Assembly: GCA_902826395.1 (NCBI GenBank)
Contig: CADEER010000019.1
Coordinates: 3,829-58,601 of the forward strand
Reading direction: 5' to 3'
DNA: 54,773 nt
Source of the DNA: an uncultured bacterium
GTDB lineage: Bacteria; Desulfobacterota; Binatia; HRBIN30; CADEER01
Shown: in pieces, positions 1 to 8,866 of the stretch
How positions within the stretch are numbered: position 1 is the stretch's first letter
How the letters are laid out: every line of letters begins with the position of its first letter
Program-made: the position numbers and the translations under genes
The notes under the pieces: generated by a model
What the model was told of the DNA's origin: nothing
Database searches by the model: none
What the model saw: the letters and a program-made list of their open reading frames with translations, nothing else

Positions 1-554
1 CGAGTGATCGTGGTGGAATCTTCCGCCATGTAGGAGATCAGCTCTCGGAAGATCTGCTCCATGAGAGCATCGACCGCGGCATCGGCTCGACAAACTCGCA
101 GCGCCAGGTCGACGTCCTCGCGCACGAACGAATTGAGGCTATCCTGCAGCATCTCCTGCGTCATGCGTGCCATGCGCGGCAGGTCGATGTAAGGCTTCAG
201 TTGCGGCTCGAGGCTGAGCTCCATCGCGCGCTCGCAGATGTTGCGCGCCATGTCCCCCGCCCGTTCCAGGTCGGCATTGATCTTCAGAGCCGTGGTGATC
301 AGGCGCAGGTCGCGCGCCGCCGGTTGGTGCAGCGCCAGCAAGCGCAAGCACATCTCGTCGATCTCGACGTCCATGCGGTTGACGACGTGGTCGCGCTCGA
401 TGATCCGCTCCGCCTCCACTGCATTGCGATCCATCAGGGCCCGCATGGCGTCGTCGATCTGCTTCTCGACGAACCCACCCATCTCCAGCACGCGCCGGCG
501 CAGCTCGCGAAGCTCGTCTTCGTAGTGACGATCGATGTGTGGTTTCGCCTGCAT
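1..554 (-). CDS. phoU: Phosphate transport regulator PhoU (C-terminus cut off by window edge)
   Basis: Cytoplasmic negative regulator that links the Pst transporter to the PhoR/PhoB phosphate-starvation response. Reading the minus strand from the ATG at 552-554 gives 184 residues with no stop before the window edge, against about 220-240 for the family, so the last few dozen residues are missing. The sequence shows the two-repeat helical PhoU pattern: HIDRHYEDELRELRRRV near the start, then the DLRLITTALKINADLERAGDMA segment region (about residues 85-105) with the metal-binding E..GD motif. A GGAGGT ribosome site lies 9 nt before the ATG. It is the last gene of the pst operon, 28 nt after pstB. 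Confidence 0.93.
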   Translation of the reverse strand, partial: MQAKPHIDRHYEDELRELRRRVLEMGGFVEKQIDDAMRALMDRNAVEAERIIERDHVVNRMDVEIDEMCLRLLALHQPAARDLRLITTALKINADLERAGDMARNICERAMELSLEPQLKPYIDLPRMARMTQEMLQDSLNSFVREDVDLALRVCRADAAVDALMEQIFRELISYMAEDSTTIT

Positions 555-582
555 GAGCAACTACCTCCGTCCGCCCCGCCCC

Positions 583-1467
583 TCAGCCGAATCTGCCCGT
601 GATGTAGTCTTCGGTCTGCCGCTTCTTGGGATTCGTGAAGATCTCCTGCGTCGGTCCGGTTTCGACCAGCTCGCCGATGTACATGAATGCCGTCTGATCC
701 GAGACTCTCGCTGCCTGCTGCATATTATGCGTGACGATGACGATCGTATAGCGCTCTTTCAGTTGGTGGATCAGGTCTTCGATCTTGGCCGTCGCGACCG
801 GGTCCAGCGCCGAGCACGGCTCGTCGAGGAGCAGGACGTCCGGCTCGATGGCGATCGCTCTGGCGATACACAGCCTTTGCTGCTGCCCACCGGAGAGACC
901 GAGAGCACTCTCCTGAAGTCGATCCTTCACCTCGCCCCAGAGGGCGGCGCCGCGCAGGCTCTGCTCGATGATCTCGTCGAGCAGAGCCTTCTTCTTGATG
1001 CCGTGGATCCGGCATCCGTAGGCGACGTTCTCGTAGATCGACTTCGGAAACGGATTGGATTTCTGGAAGACCATGCCCACCCGCTTGCGCAGGCTGTTCA
1101 CGTCGAGGTCGGGGGCGTAGATACTCTGCCCTTCGAACAGGACATCGCCTTCGACCCGCACGCCGTCCACCAGATCGTTCAGGCGGTTGAAGCACCGCAG
1201 CAGGGTCGACTTGCCGCAGCCGGAAGGGCCGATGAACGCCGTAACTCGCTTCTCGGCGATCTCGAGCGATACGTCGTTCAGCGCACGCGATGTCCCGTAC
1301 CACAGTGACAGTCGCTCGGTCACGAAAACCCGAGCGTTGGGAGATTTCCCGCTACCGCTCCGCGGTGCCGACGGCGCGACGCTGGATCGCGATGCCTCGT
1401 GCTCGAGGTCGAGATCGGACGCTTGTCGCAGAGCCGTCGACTTGAGAGCCATACTGCGCGGAAGCAT
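583..1467 (-). CDS. pstB: Phosphate ABC transporter ATP-binding protein PstB
   Basis: ATPase that powers phosphate import through PstA/PstC at the inner face of the membrane. All catalytic motifs are intact: Walker [10 protein letters not shown] (about residues 79-87), Q-loop VFQKSNPFP, signature LSGGQQQR, Walker B VLLLDEP followed by CSALDP, and the switch histidine in IVTHNMQQA. The protein is 294 residues, about 35 longer than usual because of a low-complexity Ser/Arg-rich N-terminus; a second ATG at 1452 starts five residues later. A GGGAG site precedes the first ATG. It lies 20 nt after pstA and 28 nt before phoU. Confidence 0.96.
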   Translation of the reverse strand: MLPRSMALKSTALRQASDLDLEHEASRSSVAPSAPRSGSGKSPNARVFVTERLSLWYGTSRALNDVSLEIAEKRVTAFIGPSGCGKSTLLRCFNRLNDLVDGVRVEGDVLFEGQSIYAPDLDVNSLRKRVGMVFQKSNPFPKSIYENVAYGCRIHGIKKKALLDEIIEQSLRGAALWGEVKDRLQESALGLSGGQQQRLCIARAIAIEPDVLLLDEPCSALDPVATAKIEDLIHQLKERYTIVIVTHNMQQAARVSDQTAFMYIGELVETGPTQEIFTNPKKRQTEDYITGRFG

Positions 1468-1487
1468 ATCTCTTTTTCTCCCGGTAG

Positions 1488-3137
1488 TTAAACCGCGCTG
1501 GTTGCGTACGACCGCCGCACCCGGTTGCGCACGACGATCGCCACGAAGTTCATGCCGATCACGACGCCGACGAGGAGGAGCGCCGTTGCAAATACGAGCG
1601 GCTGGCTGGCTTCGACGTTGGGACTCTGGAACCCCACGTCGTAGATGTGGAAGCCCAGGTGCATGAACTTCCGCTCGAGGTGGACGTACGGAAAGTATCC
1701 GTCGACCGGCAGTGACGGCGCCAGTTTCACCATGCCGACGATCATCAGCGGCGCCACCTCTCCGGCTGCGCGGGCCATCGCAAGGATCATCCCCGTCAGG
1801 ATACCCGGCGACGCCGCCGGCAGTACGACGCGCCAGATGGTTTCGAACTTGGTGGCCCCCAACGCGAGTGACCCCTCCCGGACCACGCGTGGAACCGCGG
1901 CGAGCCCCTCCTCCGCCGCGACAATGACCACCGGCACCGTCAAGAGCGCCAGGGTGAGACTGGCCCAGAGGATCCCGCCTGTTCCGAACGTCGGAGTCGG
2001 CAGGGCTTCCGCATAGAATAGCTGGTCGATCGTGCCGCCGATGAGATAGACGAAGAAGCCGAGCCCGAAGACGCCGAAGACGATCGAAGGAACGCCAGCG
2101 AGATTGTTGACGGCGATACGGACCGCACGCACCATCGGCCCGTCCTTCGCGTACTCTCGCAGATAGAGCGCGGCGAGCACACCAAAGGGCACGACGGCGA
2201 ACGACATCAAAAAGACCATCATCACCGTGCCGAAGATCGCCGGGAAGATGCCTCCTTCGGTGTTGGACTCGCGCGGCGCGCCGCTCACGAACTCGACGAT
2301 CCGTCCGAGATAGAGCCGCACCGAGGCGAGTGTGCCCATCGAATTGGGCTGCACTACTCGCACGATCTCTCCGACGGCGATCTCCTTCGTCTGCCCGCCG
2401 GCATCGCGCATGACGAGCACGACGTCATGCAGTCGGTCTCGCATGGCCGTCAACTCGGCCGCCAGCTCCCGATAACGCTCGTCGAGCTGCGCCTGCGTCC
2501 GCTCCATGCGCGCCAAGTCGGCGGAAGCTCGCGCGTCGTCGCCGCGCATACGCACGGCTCGCTCTTCCAGGCGAAGCTTCTCCAGCTCGTAGTTGACCTC
2601 GCCCATCTCCCCGTGTTCGAGACTCTCGATGCTCTCCCGCAATGCCATCTGGCGCTGGTGCAAGTCCGGCAACGCTGCCAAGACCGCCTCACTACCGGCT
2701 GCGACCGGAGAGCCCGCCTGGCGCAGCTCGACCATGCGCCCGTAGAAGTTCCCCCACTCCAAGCGCTCGAGAAGGACGACTTCGTCCGGAGTCGTGACCG
2801 TCTCGATCTCCGATTCGCGCAGCCAGCGAAAATCGAGACCGTAGAGATCGCGATTGCCGATCTTGAGCCGCATGCGCTGCTCGCCTTCCCAGGCTGCGTC
2901 CGCCGTCGGGACGGCTTCGATTCCGTGCACCTCGCCAATCAACCGGGTGCCGTCCTTGAGCTCGATCTCCGTTACGCTTGCCTGCCAGAAATACGCCAGC
3001 CCGTGCATGCCGATCAGAATCAGCAGGCCAACCGCCAGCAGGAGATTGAGCGCCAGGGCACCCGCACACATCCAGGTGAAGACCTGGCCCAGTCGCTCGG
3101 TGCTGCGCCGACGGGAGGTCATTCCCAGCATCGTCAT
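1488..3137 (-). CDS. pstA: Phosphate ABC transporter permease PstA with coiled-coil insert
   Basis: Inner-membrane permease of the Pst phosphate importer. The start is the ATG at 3135-3137, which overlaps the pstC stop in TGATG; the open frame continues upstream only inside pstC. The 549-residue product is nearly twice the usual PstA length of about 280-300. An N-terminal membrane segment (about 23-46) is followed by a soluble region (about 50-270) containing a charged heptad-like helix with many Glu/Arg/Leu, and then the normal permease core. The core has the EAA loop [18 protein letters not shown] and the APLMIVG end. Long-insert PstA proteins exist in some proteobacteria; the role of the insert is unknown. 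Confidence 0.93.
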   Translation of the reverse strand: MTMLGMTSRRRSTERLGQVFTWMCAGALALNLLLAVGLLILIGMHGLAYFWQASVTEIELKDGTRLIGEVHGIEAVPTADAAWEGEQRMRLKIGNRDLYGLDFRWLRESEIETVTTPDEVVLLERLEWGNFYGRMVELRQAGSPVAAGSEAVLAALPDLHQRQMALRESIESLEHGEMGEVNYELEKLRLEERAVRMRGDDARASADLARMERTQAQLDERYRELAAELTAMRDRLHDVVLVMRDAGGQTKEIAVGEIVRVVQPNSMGTLASVRLYLGRIVEFVSGAPRESNTEGGIFPAIFGTVMMVFLMSFAVVPFGVLAALYLREYAKDGPMVRAVRIAVNNLAGVPSIVFGVFGLGFFVYLIGGTIDQLFYAEALPTPTFGTGGILWASLTLALLTVPVVIVAAEEGLAAVPRVVREGSLALGATKFETIWRVVLPAASPGILTGMILAMARAAGEVAPLMIVGMVKLAPSLPVDGYFPYVHLERKFMHLGFHIYDVGFQSPNVEASQPLVFATALLLVGVVIGMNFVAIVVRNRVRRSYATSAV

Positions 3138-5395
3138 CACAGCCGGGCGTAGCGCGCGCGAAGCCGCTGCCGGACGAGCTCCGCCAGGGTGTTTAGGGCG
3201 AACGTCACTGCGAACAACAACAAGGCCGCCAGGAACAGCACTCGATACAAGGTGCCGAACTGCGGCGCTTCTGGAATCTCGACCGCGATGTTGGCCGACA
3301 GCGTGCGAAAGCCATTGAACGGGCTCCAATCACGGATCGGCGTATTGCCGGTGGCCATCAGCACGATCATCGTCTCACCGACGGCGCGTCCGAAGCCGAC
3401 CATGATCGCCGAGAAGATACCGGGGCTCGCCGTGGGCAGTACGATGCGCGACACCGTCTGCCATCGGTTTGCGCCCAAGGCGAGCGAACCCGACACCAGA
3501 GTGCGCGGAACATTCGAGAAGGCGTCTTCGGAGATTGCGAATATGATCGGAATCACCGCAAAGCCCATCGCGAGGCCGACCACGATCGCGTTGCGCTGAT
3601 CGTATTGAAGTCCGACGACGCTGCGCAGCCAGGTCTGGAAACTGCCGCCAAACACGGCTGCCTCGAAAGCGTCGTTCAACGCGAGGCAGCCCGCGCCTGC
3701 CAGCGCTAGCGTCACCGCGAACACCAGCGCCTCAGAGCCCACCGGCATCCGGTTGCGCCATCGCACCGGCAGGCGCTCCCAGAGGCTGCCGGAGACGATG
3801 ATGACGACTGGGAAGGCGACGATCATGAGGAGGAGCGCCGAGAACACCTCTTCGATGCGGGGCGCGAGCCACAGGCCGGCAAGGAAACCGAGGACCACGC
3901 TGGGAAGTGCGGCCATGAGCTCAACCGTCGGCTTGATCACGTTGCGCAAGCGCGGATGCATGAACTGGGAGACGTACATCGCGCCGAGGACGCCCAGCGG
4001 GATGGCGATGAGCAGCGAGTAGAAAGTCCCCTTGAGCGTCCCGATCAACAGCGGCGTGAGACTGTACTTTGGCTCGAAGTCGTCGGTGCCGCCCGTCGAT
4101 TGCCAAACATACTCGGGTTGCGAATACCCCTCGTACCAGACGGGTGCGAACAGCGACCACAGGCTGACGTCGGGGTGGGGATTGTCCACCTCCAGAACCG
4201 AGATCGACTGCGATCCGCTCATCGCGATGCCATCGCCCTTTGGACTCATCACGACCGCCCGCACCGCCTCCACCTGGGCAGGCCCGCGCCACAACACACG
4301 CTCAGAAGTCGAATAGTACAGACCTACGTTGTCGGCGGCGTCGACGGCGACGAAGCCTTTGTCGCGGCGCGACGACGTGAGGTGTCGGATTGCCGAGGCG
4401 TGGGGCGGAAACTTGCGAATCAACGAGAGCGATTCGTGTCCCTCCGCCGCGACGGTCGGAAACCAGACTTGCAGACCGCCGCTCTCGAGACCGACGACGA
4501 GCGCTCGGCCTCCGAGCAGCAGGGTCAACGCCGTGATGTCGCCGTCGACCTGTGCGACCTCGATCGGCGGCGCCAGGCTCGGTCGTGCATCCCATCGATA
4601 GATCCGCCCGCCGGCCGCCGATCCGAACAGACTCTCCTGCTCGTCGTCGAGCACCAGGTGCTGCAGGTTGGCCGGCGCCGCTGCGAACGAACGCGACTCC
4701 GACTCTTTCGTTTCGCCCGTGAAGTCGTTCACCTCGCGCGAACGGCGGAAAAGCGCGATCTGCCCGGTTGCCGTGTGCGCGGCCAGCACTTCCGAGCCAT
4801 CCTCGGTCGTCCGCGCGACGAACGGCATGACCAGTCGATCTTCGGGCAACTGATACGACGACGGATCGCCGATCTCGACGGCGATCTTTCGCTGCCCCTG
4901 ATCGAAACTCACCTGCCAGGCGATGGGGACGACCGCGATCGAGCCCGAGCCGTCGAGCAGCGCGAGAAACCTCCCCTCGGGGTCCGCGAGGCCGGCCACC
5001 AACGAAGACATCGACACGTCGATCACCTTGCGCTCGTCGACGACGCTGCCGGACTCCAGGCTGCGAGCGCGAACGTGGCCGTCGCCGTCGACCGACACGA
5101 CGATGGATCGATATGGGTCGACCAGCAGTGCCTGCGCCGGTGGATCGACACTCAGCTTCGCATCCACCACCACCCGGGCGCCGCCCAACAGCGGCCACAC
5201 CTCGGCGACGATGAACACCAGAATCGCCAGGATGCTGGCAATAATGCCTACGCCGCCGGCGCGGACGACGATCGCCGCGATGCGGTCGGCCAAGGCACGC
5301 CGGTCGGGGATGGAAACGGCCCCGACCGCCGCAAGAGCGCCGGGGTCGCCCTCCGGAGTAGTCGCGTCGCCTCGCATCCTCATGGCAATCGGCAA
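3137..5395 (-). CDS. pstC: Phosphate ABC transporter permease PstC with large propeller-like extracytoplasmic region
   Basis: Second permease of the Pst importer. The 752-residue protein has one membrane segment at about 42-68, a soluble region of some 360 residues, then the permease core with the EAA loop SGSLALGANRWQTVSRIV. The soluble region has recurring short beta-type motifs (VVSVDGDGHVRARS, GGRIYRWDARPS, SGGLQVWFPT) that look like WD/PQQ-type propeller blades. The start used is TTG at 5393-5395, with GAGG close upstream; ATG at 5381-5383 or 5375-5377 would be equally reasonable. It begins 10 nt after pstS and overlaps pstA by one base, so the genes are surely co-transcribed. Confidence 0.94.
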   Translation of the reverse strand: MPIAMRMRGDATTPEGDPGALAAVGAVSIPDRRALADRIAAIVVRAGGVGIIASILAILVFIVAEVWPLLGGARVVVDAKLSVDPPAQALLVDPYRSIVVSVDGDGHVRARSLESGSVVDERKVIDVSMSSLVAGLADPEGRFLALLDGSGSIAVVPIAWQVSFDQGQRKIAVEIGDPSSYQLPEDRLVMPFVARTTEDGSEVLAAHTATGQIALFRRSREVNDFTGETKESESRSFAAAPANLQHLVLDDEQESLFGSAAGGRIYRWDARPSLAPPIEVAQVDGDITALTLLLGGRALVVGLESGGLQVWFPTVAAEGHESLSLIRKFPPHASAIRHLTSSRRDKGFVAVDAADNVGLYYSTSERVLWRGPAQVEAVRAVVMSPKGDGIAMSGSQSISVLEVDNPHPDVSLWSLFAPVWYEGYSQPEYVWQSTGGTDDFEPKYSLTPLLIGTLKGTFYSLLIAIPLGVLGAMYVSQFMHPRLRNVIKPTVELMAALPSVVLGFLAGLWLAPRIEEVFSALLLMIVAFPVVIIVSGSLWERLPVRWRNRMPVGSEALVFAVTLALAGAGCLALNDAFEAAVFGGSFQTWLRSVVGLQYDQRNAIVVGLAMGFAVIPIIFAISEDAFSNVPRTLVSGSLALGANRWQTVSRIVLPTASPGIFSAIMVGFGRAVGETMIVLMATGNTPIRDWSPFNGFRTLSANIAVEIPEAPQFGTLYRVLFLAALLLFAVTFALNTLAELVRQRLRARYARL

Positions 5396-5405
5396 ACTGC
5401 CTCGA

Positions 5406-6371
5406 CTACTTCAGCTTCTCCAACTCTTGACCGACGATCTTCGCGGAAAGCGGGAGGTAGCCATCCTTCACGACGATCTGCTGCCCCTCGCGGCTCACGA
5501 TGAACTTCAAGAACTCGCGGACGAGTGGATCCATCGGCCTATCCGGGTGGCGATTGACATAGACGTAGAGGAAACGCGCCAGCGGGTAACGACCGGCCAG
5601 AACCAGCTCCGGATCTGTGTTGACGTACTCGTCTCCCTCTTTATTGGCGATCGACAATGCCTTGACGCCCGAGGTCTTGTAGCCGATGCCGCTGTAACCG
5701 ATGCCTTGGACGTCTTCGGTTACGCCCTGCACCACGGACGCAGACCCGGGCTGTTCCTTGACGGTGTCGCGAAAGTCTCCCTTGCAGAGCGCGTTTTCTT
5801 TGAAAAACCCGTACGTCCCGGAAGCGGAATTGCGCCCGTACAGGCTGATCGGCTTCGCCGCCCATTCACCCGACACACCTGCGGCGCCCCAAGTGTCGAT
5901 AGCGGCGGCAGCGCCGCAGTGCCGCGTCTTGGAGAAGATGGCGTCCACCTGCGGCAGCGTCAGCTTTTCGATCGGATTGTCCTTGTTGACGTACACCGCG
6001 AGTGCATCGACCGCCACCCGCACCTGCGTCGGCTCGTACCCGAACTTCTTCTCGAACTCGTCTACTTCGGTCGGCTTCATCTCGCGGCTCATCGGCCCGA
6101 TCTGCGCCGTCGCGGCGATCAATGCGGGCGGGGCCGTCGAGGAGCCCTTCCCTTCGATTTGGGTGCGAACGTTTGGATAGTTCTTCTGAAAACCCTCCGC
6201 CCATAGGGTCATCAGGTTATTCAGAGTGTCCGACCCGATGCTGTTCAGGTTGCCCGCGACTCCGCCAACCTTCGCATAGGGCGCAACGGCTTCGTCCACC
6301 TGGATGGGACTTGCCCCAGCGATACCGCTCAAAGAGACGAGGGCCGTCCAAGCAATCCAAACTCGCTTCAT
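5406..6371 (-). CDS. pstS: Periplasmic phosphate-binding protein PstS
   Basis: High-affinity phosphate receptor that delivers phosphate to PstC/PstA. The 321-residue product begins with a Sec signal peptide (MKRVWIAWTALVSLSGIAGA) and carries the family phosphate-loop segments SIGSDTLNN, GKGSSTAPPALI, GPMSREM and GRNSASGTYGFF. I chose the ATG at 6369-6371 because GGGAGG sits 5-6 nt upstream and the signal peptide starts there; a frame opening at 6392 adds seven residues without a ribosome site. It is the first gene of pstSCAB-phoU, so the operon promoter should lie in 6372-6825. Confidence 0.96.
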   Translation of the reverse strand: MKRVWIAWTALVSLSGIAGASPIQVDEAVAPYAKVGGVAGNLNSIGSDTLNNLMTLWAEGFQKNYPNVRTQIEGKGSSTAPPALIAATAQIGPMSREMKPTEVDEFEKKFGYEPTQVRVAVDALAVYVNKDNPIEKLTLPQVDAIFSKTRHCGAAAAIDTWGAAGVSGEWAAKPISLYGRNSASGTYGFFKENALCKGDFRDTVKEQPGSASVVQGVTEDVQGIGYSGIGYKTSGVKALSIANKEGDEYVNTDPELVLAGRYPLARFLYVYVNRHPDRPMDPLVREFLKFIVSREGQQIVVKDGYLPLSAKIVGQELEKLK

Positions 6372-6552
6372 CACTACCTCCCTAAAGACCACTCAACCGG
6401 GCAGCGCCGACCGCACGGCATGCGCCCGCCCGTCCCGAGGACGACTCCGCAGTTGCGCGAATCAAGATGCAACTCGGCCCGAGAAGACATCTCTTCTCAA
6501 CCAACTGGAGACCCCCACGGCACTCTTATCGCCCCGCACGGTACCGGGGCAA

Positions 6553-6570
6553 TATTACGAGACAATGACG
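6553..6570 (-). promoter_or_regulatory. Possible Pho box upstream of pstS
   Basis: On the minus strand two 7-bp half-sites, CGTCATT and CGTAATA, are separated by 4 bp, giving the 11-bp period of PhoB boxes; five of seven positions agree between them. It lies about 180 nt upstream of the pstS start. The AT-rich spacer of a good Pho box is absent and no clear -10 element follows at the expected distance, so this is a candidate only. Confidence 0.3.
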
Positions 6571-6591
6571 GTGGCGTGAAGTTACGCTGAG

Positions 6592-6625
6592 AGGGAGGGA
6601 GGTGCCGGACGGCACCTCCCTCCCT
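6592..6625. repeat. Perfect 15-bp inverted repeat with GGAC loop
   Basis: AGGGAGGGAGGTGCC (6592-6606) pairs exactly with its complement at 6611-6625 across the 4-nt loop GGAC. There is no T-run on either side, so it is not a standard intrinsic terminator. It could be a bidirectional transcription barrier, an mRNA leader structure for pstS, or a protein-binding palindrome. Confidence 0.6.
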
Positions 6626-6825
6626 ACGACACGACGGCTTGAAGGTTTAGGGGGTCTCCGAGCCATCGGACGCGACGCGCACTCTAGGCGGGCCGTGTTG
6701 CAAGGAGGTGACGCATCCTTGAACAAATCGCGAAAGCTGCCGCTCATACGACGCTTCATACCGCCGCAACGTCGCCTTCACCCGCCTTCTCTACTGTCGA
6801 GCGGAAATTACGGAGGGACATTCCG

Positions 6826-8718
6826 ATGACGGCCACTCGATTCCTGGCGCTCGCCGCCCTGATCCTCACCGCCTCACCGAGCGGGGCGATGATCGTCTCG
6901 CTGGCGCCAAACGCAGACACCTATATTCGCACCGGTAACCAGAACTTCGGCAGCGACGCGTTTCTGCGCCTGCGAAGTACGGGGAACCACCGCTCCCTGG
7001 TTCGGTTCGACCAGAACGCCATCGCCGCTGCGGTCGGCGGAGGCGTCCTCCAGTCGGCCACCCTCGGACTGTTCATTGAATCGAACAACACCAGTTGGTC
7101 TACCGGTAGGCCGGTCGACGTCCATCGGTTGAGCACCGCTTGGACCGAAGCCGGCGCGACCTACAACTGCCCAAACGACACCGATACGACGAACGGGGCG
7201 GTCGACTGCCCGGTTCAATGGGACGGCGGCTCCTATGCCAGCACCCCGACCGCGTCCTACCTGCAAACGAACGAGTTGGTAGGCGCGATCGATCTCGACG
7301 TCACCTCAGATGTAGTCGCTTTCCTGGGCGGCACGCCGAACCAGGGATGGCTCGTCAAGAAACGCGATGAAAACCTCAACGGGCTCGTCGACTTCACCTC
7401 GCGCGAGGGGACGACTACGCAGGCGCCGAGGCTGGTGCTCGACATCTTCATTCCGCCGACCAACACGCCGACCAACACGCCGACAGTCACTCCGACGGCA
7501 ACGCCGTCGAGCACGGCCACTCCCACGCCCACTCCGGACCCAAATTGCGGACCACAACCTCTCGTCGGCTGCCGCCAGTCCGTTCAAGCCGGTAAATCGC
7601 TCCTCCTCATCAAAGACAAGGGAGGCGCGAGCGACGGGCTGCTCTTCAAATGGATCAAAGGGGAGCAGACAGACATCTCCGCCTTCGGAAACCCAACCGC
7701 CGACACCGATTACTCGTTCTGCATTTACGATCAGACCGCAGGCCAATCGTCGCTCGTCGCACGCGCCGAGATCCCGCCCGCCGGATCGTGCGGCGGCAAG
7801 CCGTGCTGGAAGGCCACGAGTAAGGGCTTTCGCTACAAGGACAGCCTCCTTCTTCAGGACGGGATCAAGGTCATCACCCTCAAATCAGGAGGCGACGGAA
7901 CCGCGAAGATCATTCTGAAGGGCAAAGGTTCCAACCTCGATCTCCCCTCTCTCCCACTCGATCAAGACCAGCAGGTCATCGCTCAGATCAAGAACGATAC
8001 CGGCGCTTGCTGGGAGGCGCGATTCAGCGGCCCGGCCAAAAAGAATGACTCGGACAGGTTCAAAGACGGCGCCGACACCGCAATCGTATTCCCGCCGTCG
8101 CCCACCCCGACCATGACGCAAGCCGTGACGCCCACTGTCACCTCTACACAACTCCCTACCTCAACACCCGGTGGACCAACTGCCACGCCAACTGCGACCC
8201 AGACGCCTGGCATCGAGAACTGCGGTAACGGCTTCCTCGAAAGCGGCGAGTTCTACGACGATTCCGACGTCGGCCTGCTCGGCGATCTCGATGGCTCCGA
8301 ATGCCCGGCCGACGCACAGGTGCTTCCGTGCACCGTGCTCGGCTCCGTGAGCGTCCGCGTCGACCTGATCCCAGCGGTGGCCACGCAGCCCACCGCCGCC
8401 ACCATCTTGGTCGGCTACAAGAGCGACCTTGCCAGCCTGCCAGCCGCGAAAGGTACATCCACCATCGCTCGCGTGACCTGGCCGCCGCCGCTTCCCTTCA
8501 TCCGCAACGCTACCGATTTCAATTACGCCTTGCGCGCCGTCACCGTGCGGACGGATGGACCCATCGACACAGATCAGCCTATGTTCACCATCAACTTCGA
8601 CGCATGCTCGGGACAGCCGCTTCCCGATCCGGCAACCGAGTTCGGTTGCATCGTCGAGGGCTGCAGCGGTCAAGGCGGCCCCATCGAGGGCTGCACTTGC
8701 GTGACGTCGGCGCCGTAG
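6826..8718 (+). CDS. Secreted modular protein: DNRLRE-type domain, two Thr-Pro linkers, two Cys-containing modules
   Basis: 630-residue exported protein of unknown function. Residues 1-22 form a Sec signal peptide. Residues about 23-205 resemble the DNRLRE/CBM96-type beta domain (start LAPNADTYIRTGNQNFG, end NQGWLVKK and RLVLDI). A Thr/Pro-rich linker (about 211-236) leads to a second module that begins near DPNCGPQPLVGC. Another linker (about 424-463) leads to a C-terminal module that starts with CGNGFLESGE, a degenerate form of the Cys-rich CGNG..E.GE..DD motif of myxobacterial-type surface proteins, and ends with GGPIEGCTC. There is no C-terminal anchor or sorting signal. GGAGGG precedes the ATG by 8 nt, and a strong terminator follows. 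Confidence 0.88.
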   Translation: MTATRFLALAALILTASPSGAMIVSLAPNADTYIRTGNQNFGSDAFLRLRSTGNHRSLVRFDQNAIAAAVGGGVLQSATLGLFIESNNTSWSTGRPVDVHRLSTAWTEAGATYNCPNDTDTTNGAVDCPVQWDGGSYASTPTASYLQTNELVGAIDLDVTSDVVAFLGGTPNQGWLVKKRDENLNGLVDFTSREGTTTQAPRLVLDIFIPPTNTPTNTPTVTPTATPSSTATPTPTPDPNCGPQPLVGCRQSVQAGKSLLLIKDKGGASDGLLFKWIKGEQTDISAFGNPTADTDYSFCIYDQTAGQSSLVARAEIPPAGSCGGKPCWKATSKGFRYKDSLLLQDGIKVITLKSGGDGTAKIILKGKGSNLDLPSLPLDQDQQVIAQIKNDTGACWEARFSGPAKKNDSDRFKDGADTAIVFPPSPTPTMTQAVTPTVTSTQLPTSTPGGPTATPTATQTPGIENCGNGFLESGEFYDDSDVGLLGDLDGSECPADAQVLPCTVLGSVSVRVDLIPAVATQPTAATILVGYKSDLASLPAAKGTSTIARVTWPPPLPFIRNATDFNYALRAVTVRTDGPIDTDQPMFTINFDACSGQPLPDPATEFGCIVEGCSGQGGPIEGCTCVTSAP

Positions 8719-8744
8719 TTCTCGATCCCGCACACCGCGATTGA

Positions 8745-8779
8745 AACGGGGAAGCGCCTTTGTGCGCTTCCCCGTTTTT
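8745..8779 (+). terminator. Intrinsic terminator after the secreted-protein gene
   Basis: A 13-bp perfect stem (8745-8757 with 8764-8776) with a 6-nt loop CTTTGT overlaps a run of five T at 8775-8779. It ends transcription from the 6826 gene 27 nt past its stop and insulates it from ppx. Confidence 0.9.
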
Positions 8780-8866
8780 GCTTCACCGACGGTGGGTGCT
8801 ATGTAGGCCTCATGTGGATTGCGGTGCCGGGCGGCGTGCGGCGGCGAGGAGACGGTTGCTGAGAAT

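Larger units (their letters stand above)
6372..6825. other. 454-bp divergent intergenic region between pstS and a secreted-protein gene
   Basis: No convincing gene is present; the short frames here lack ribosome sites and family resemblance. It must hold the promoters of pstS (minus) and of the gene at 6826 (plus). It contains a weak Pho-box-like direct repeat at 6553-6570 and a perfect inverted repeat at 6592-6625, described separately. The plus-strand end carries the GGAGGG ribosome site of the 6826 gene. Confidence 0.8.

Noticed and set aside
3956..5503. Plus-strand frame of over 500 codons opposite pstC
   Set aside because: Antisense to a well-recognised permease gene, with Arg/His-rich low-quality protein.
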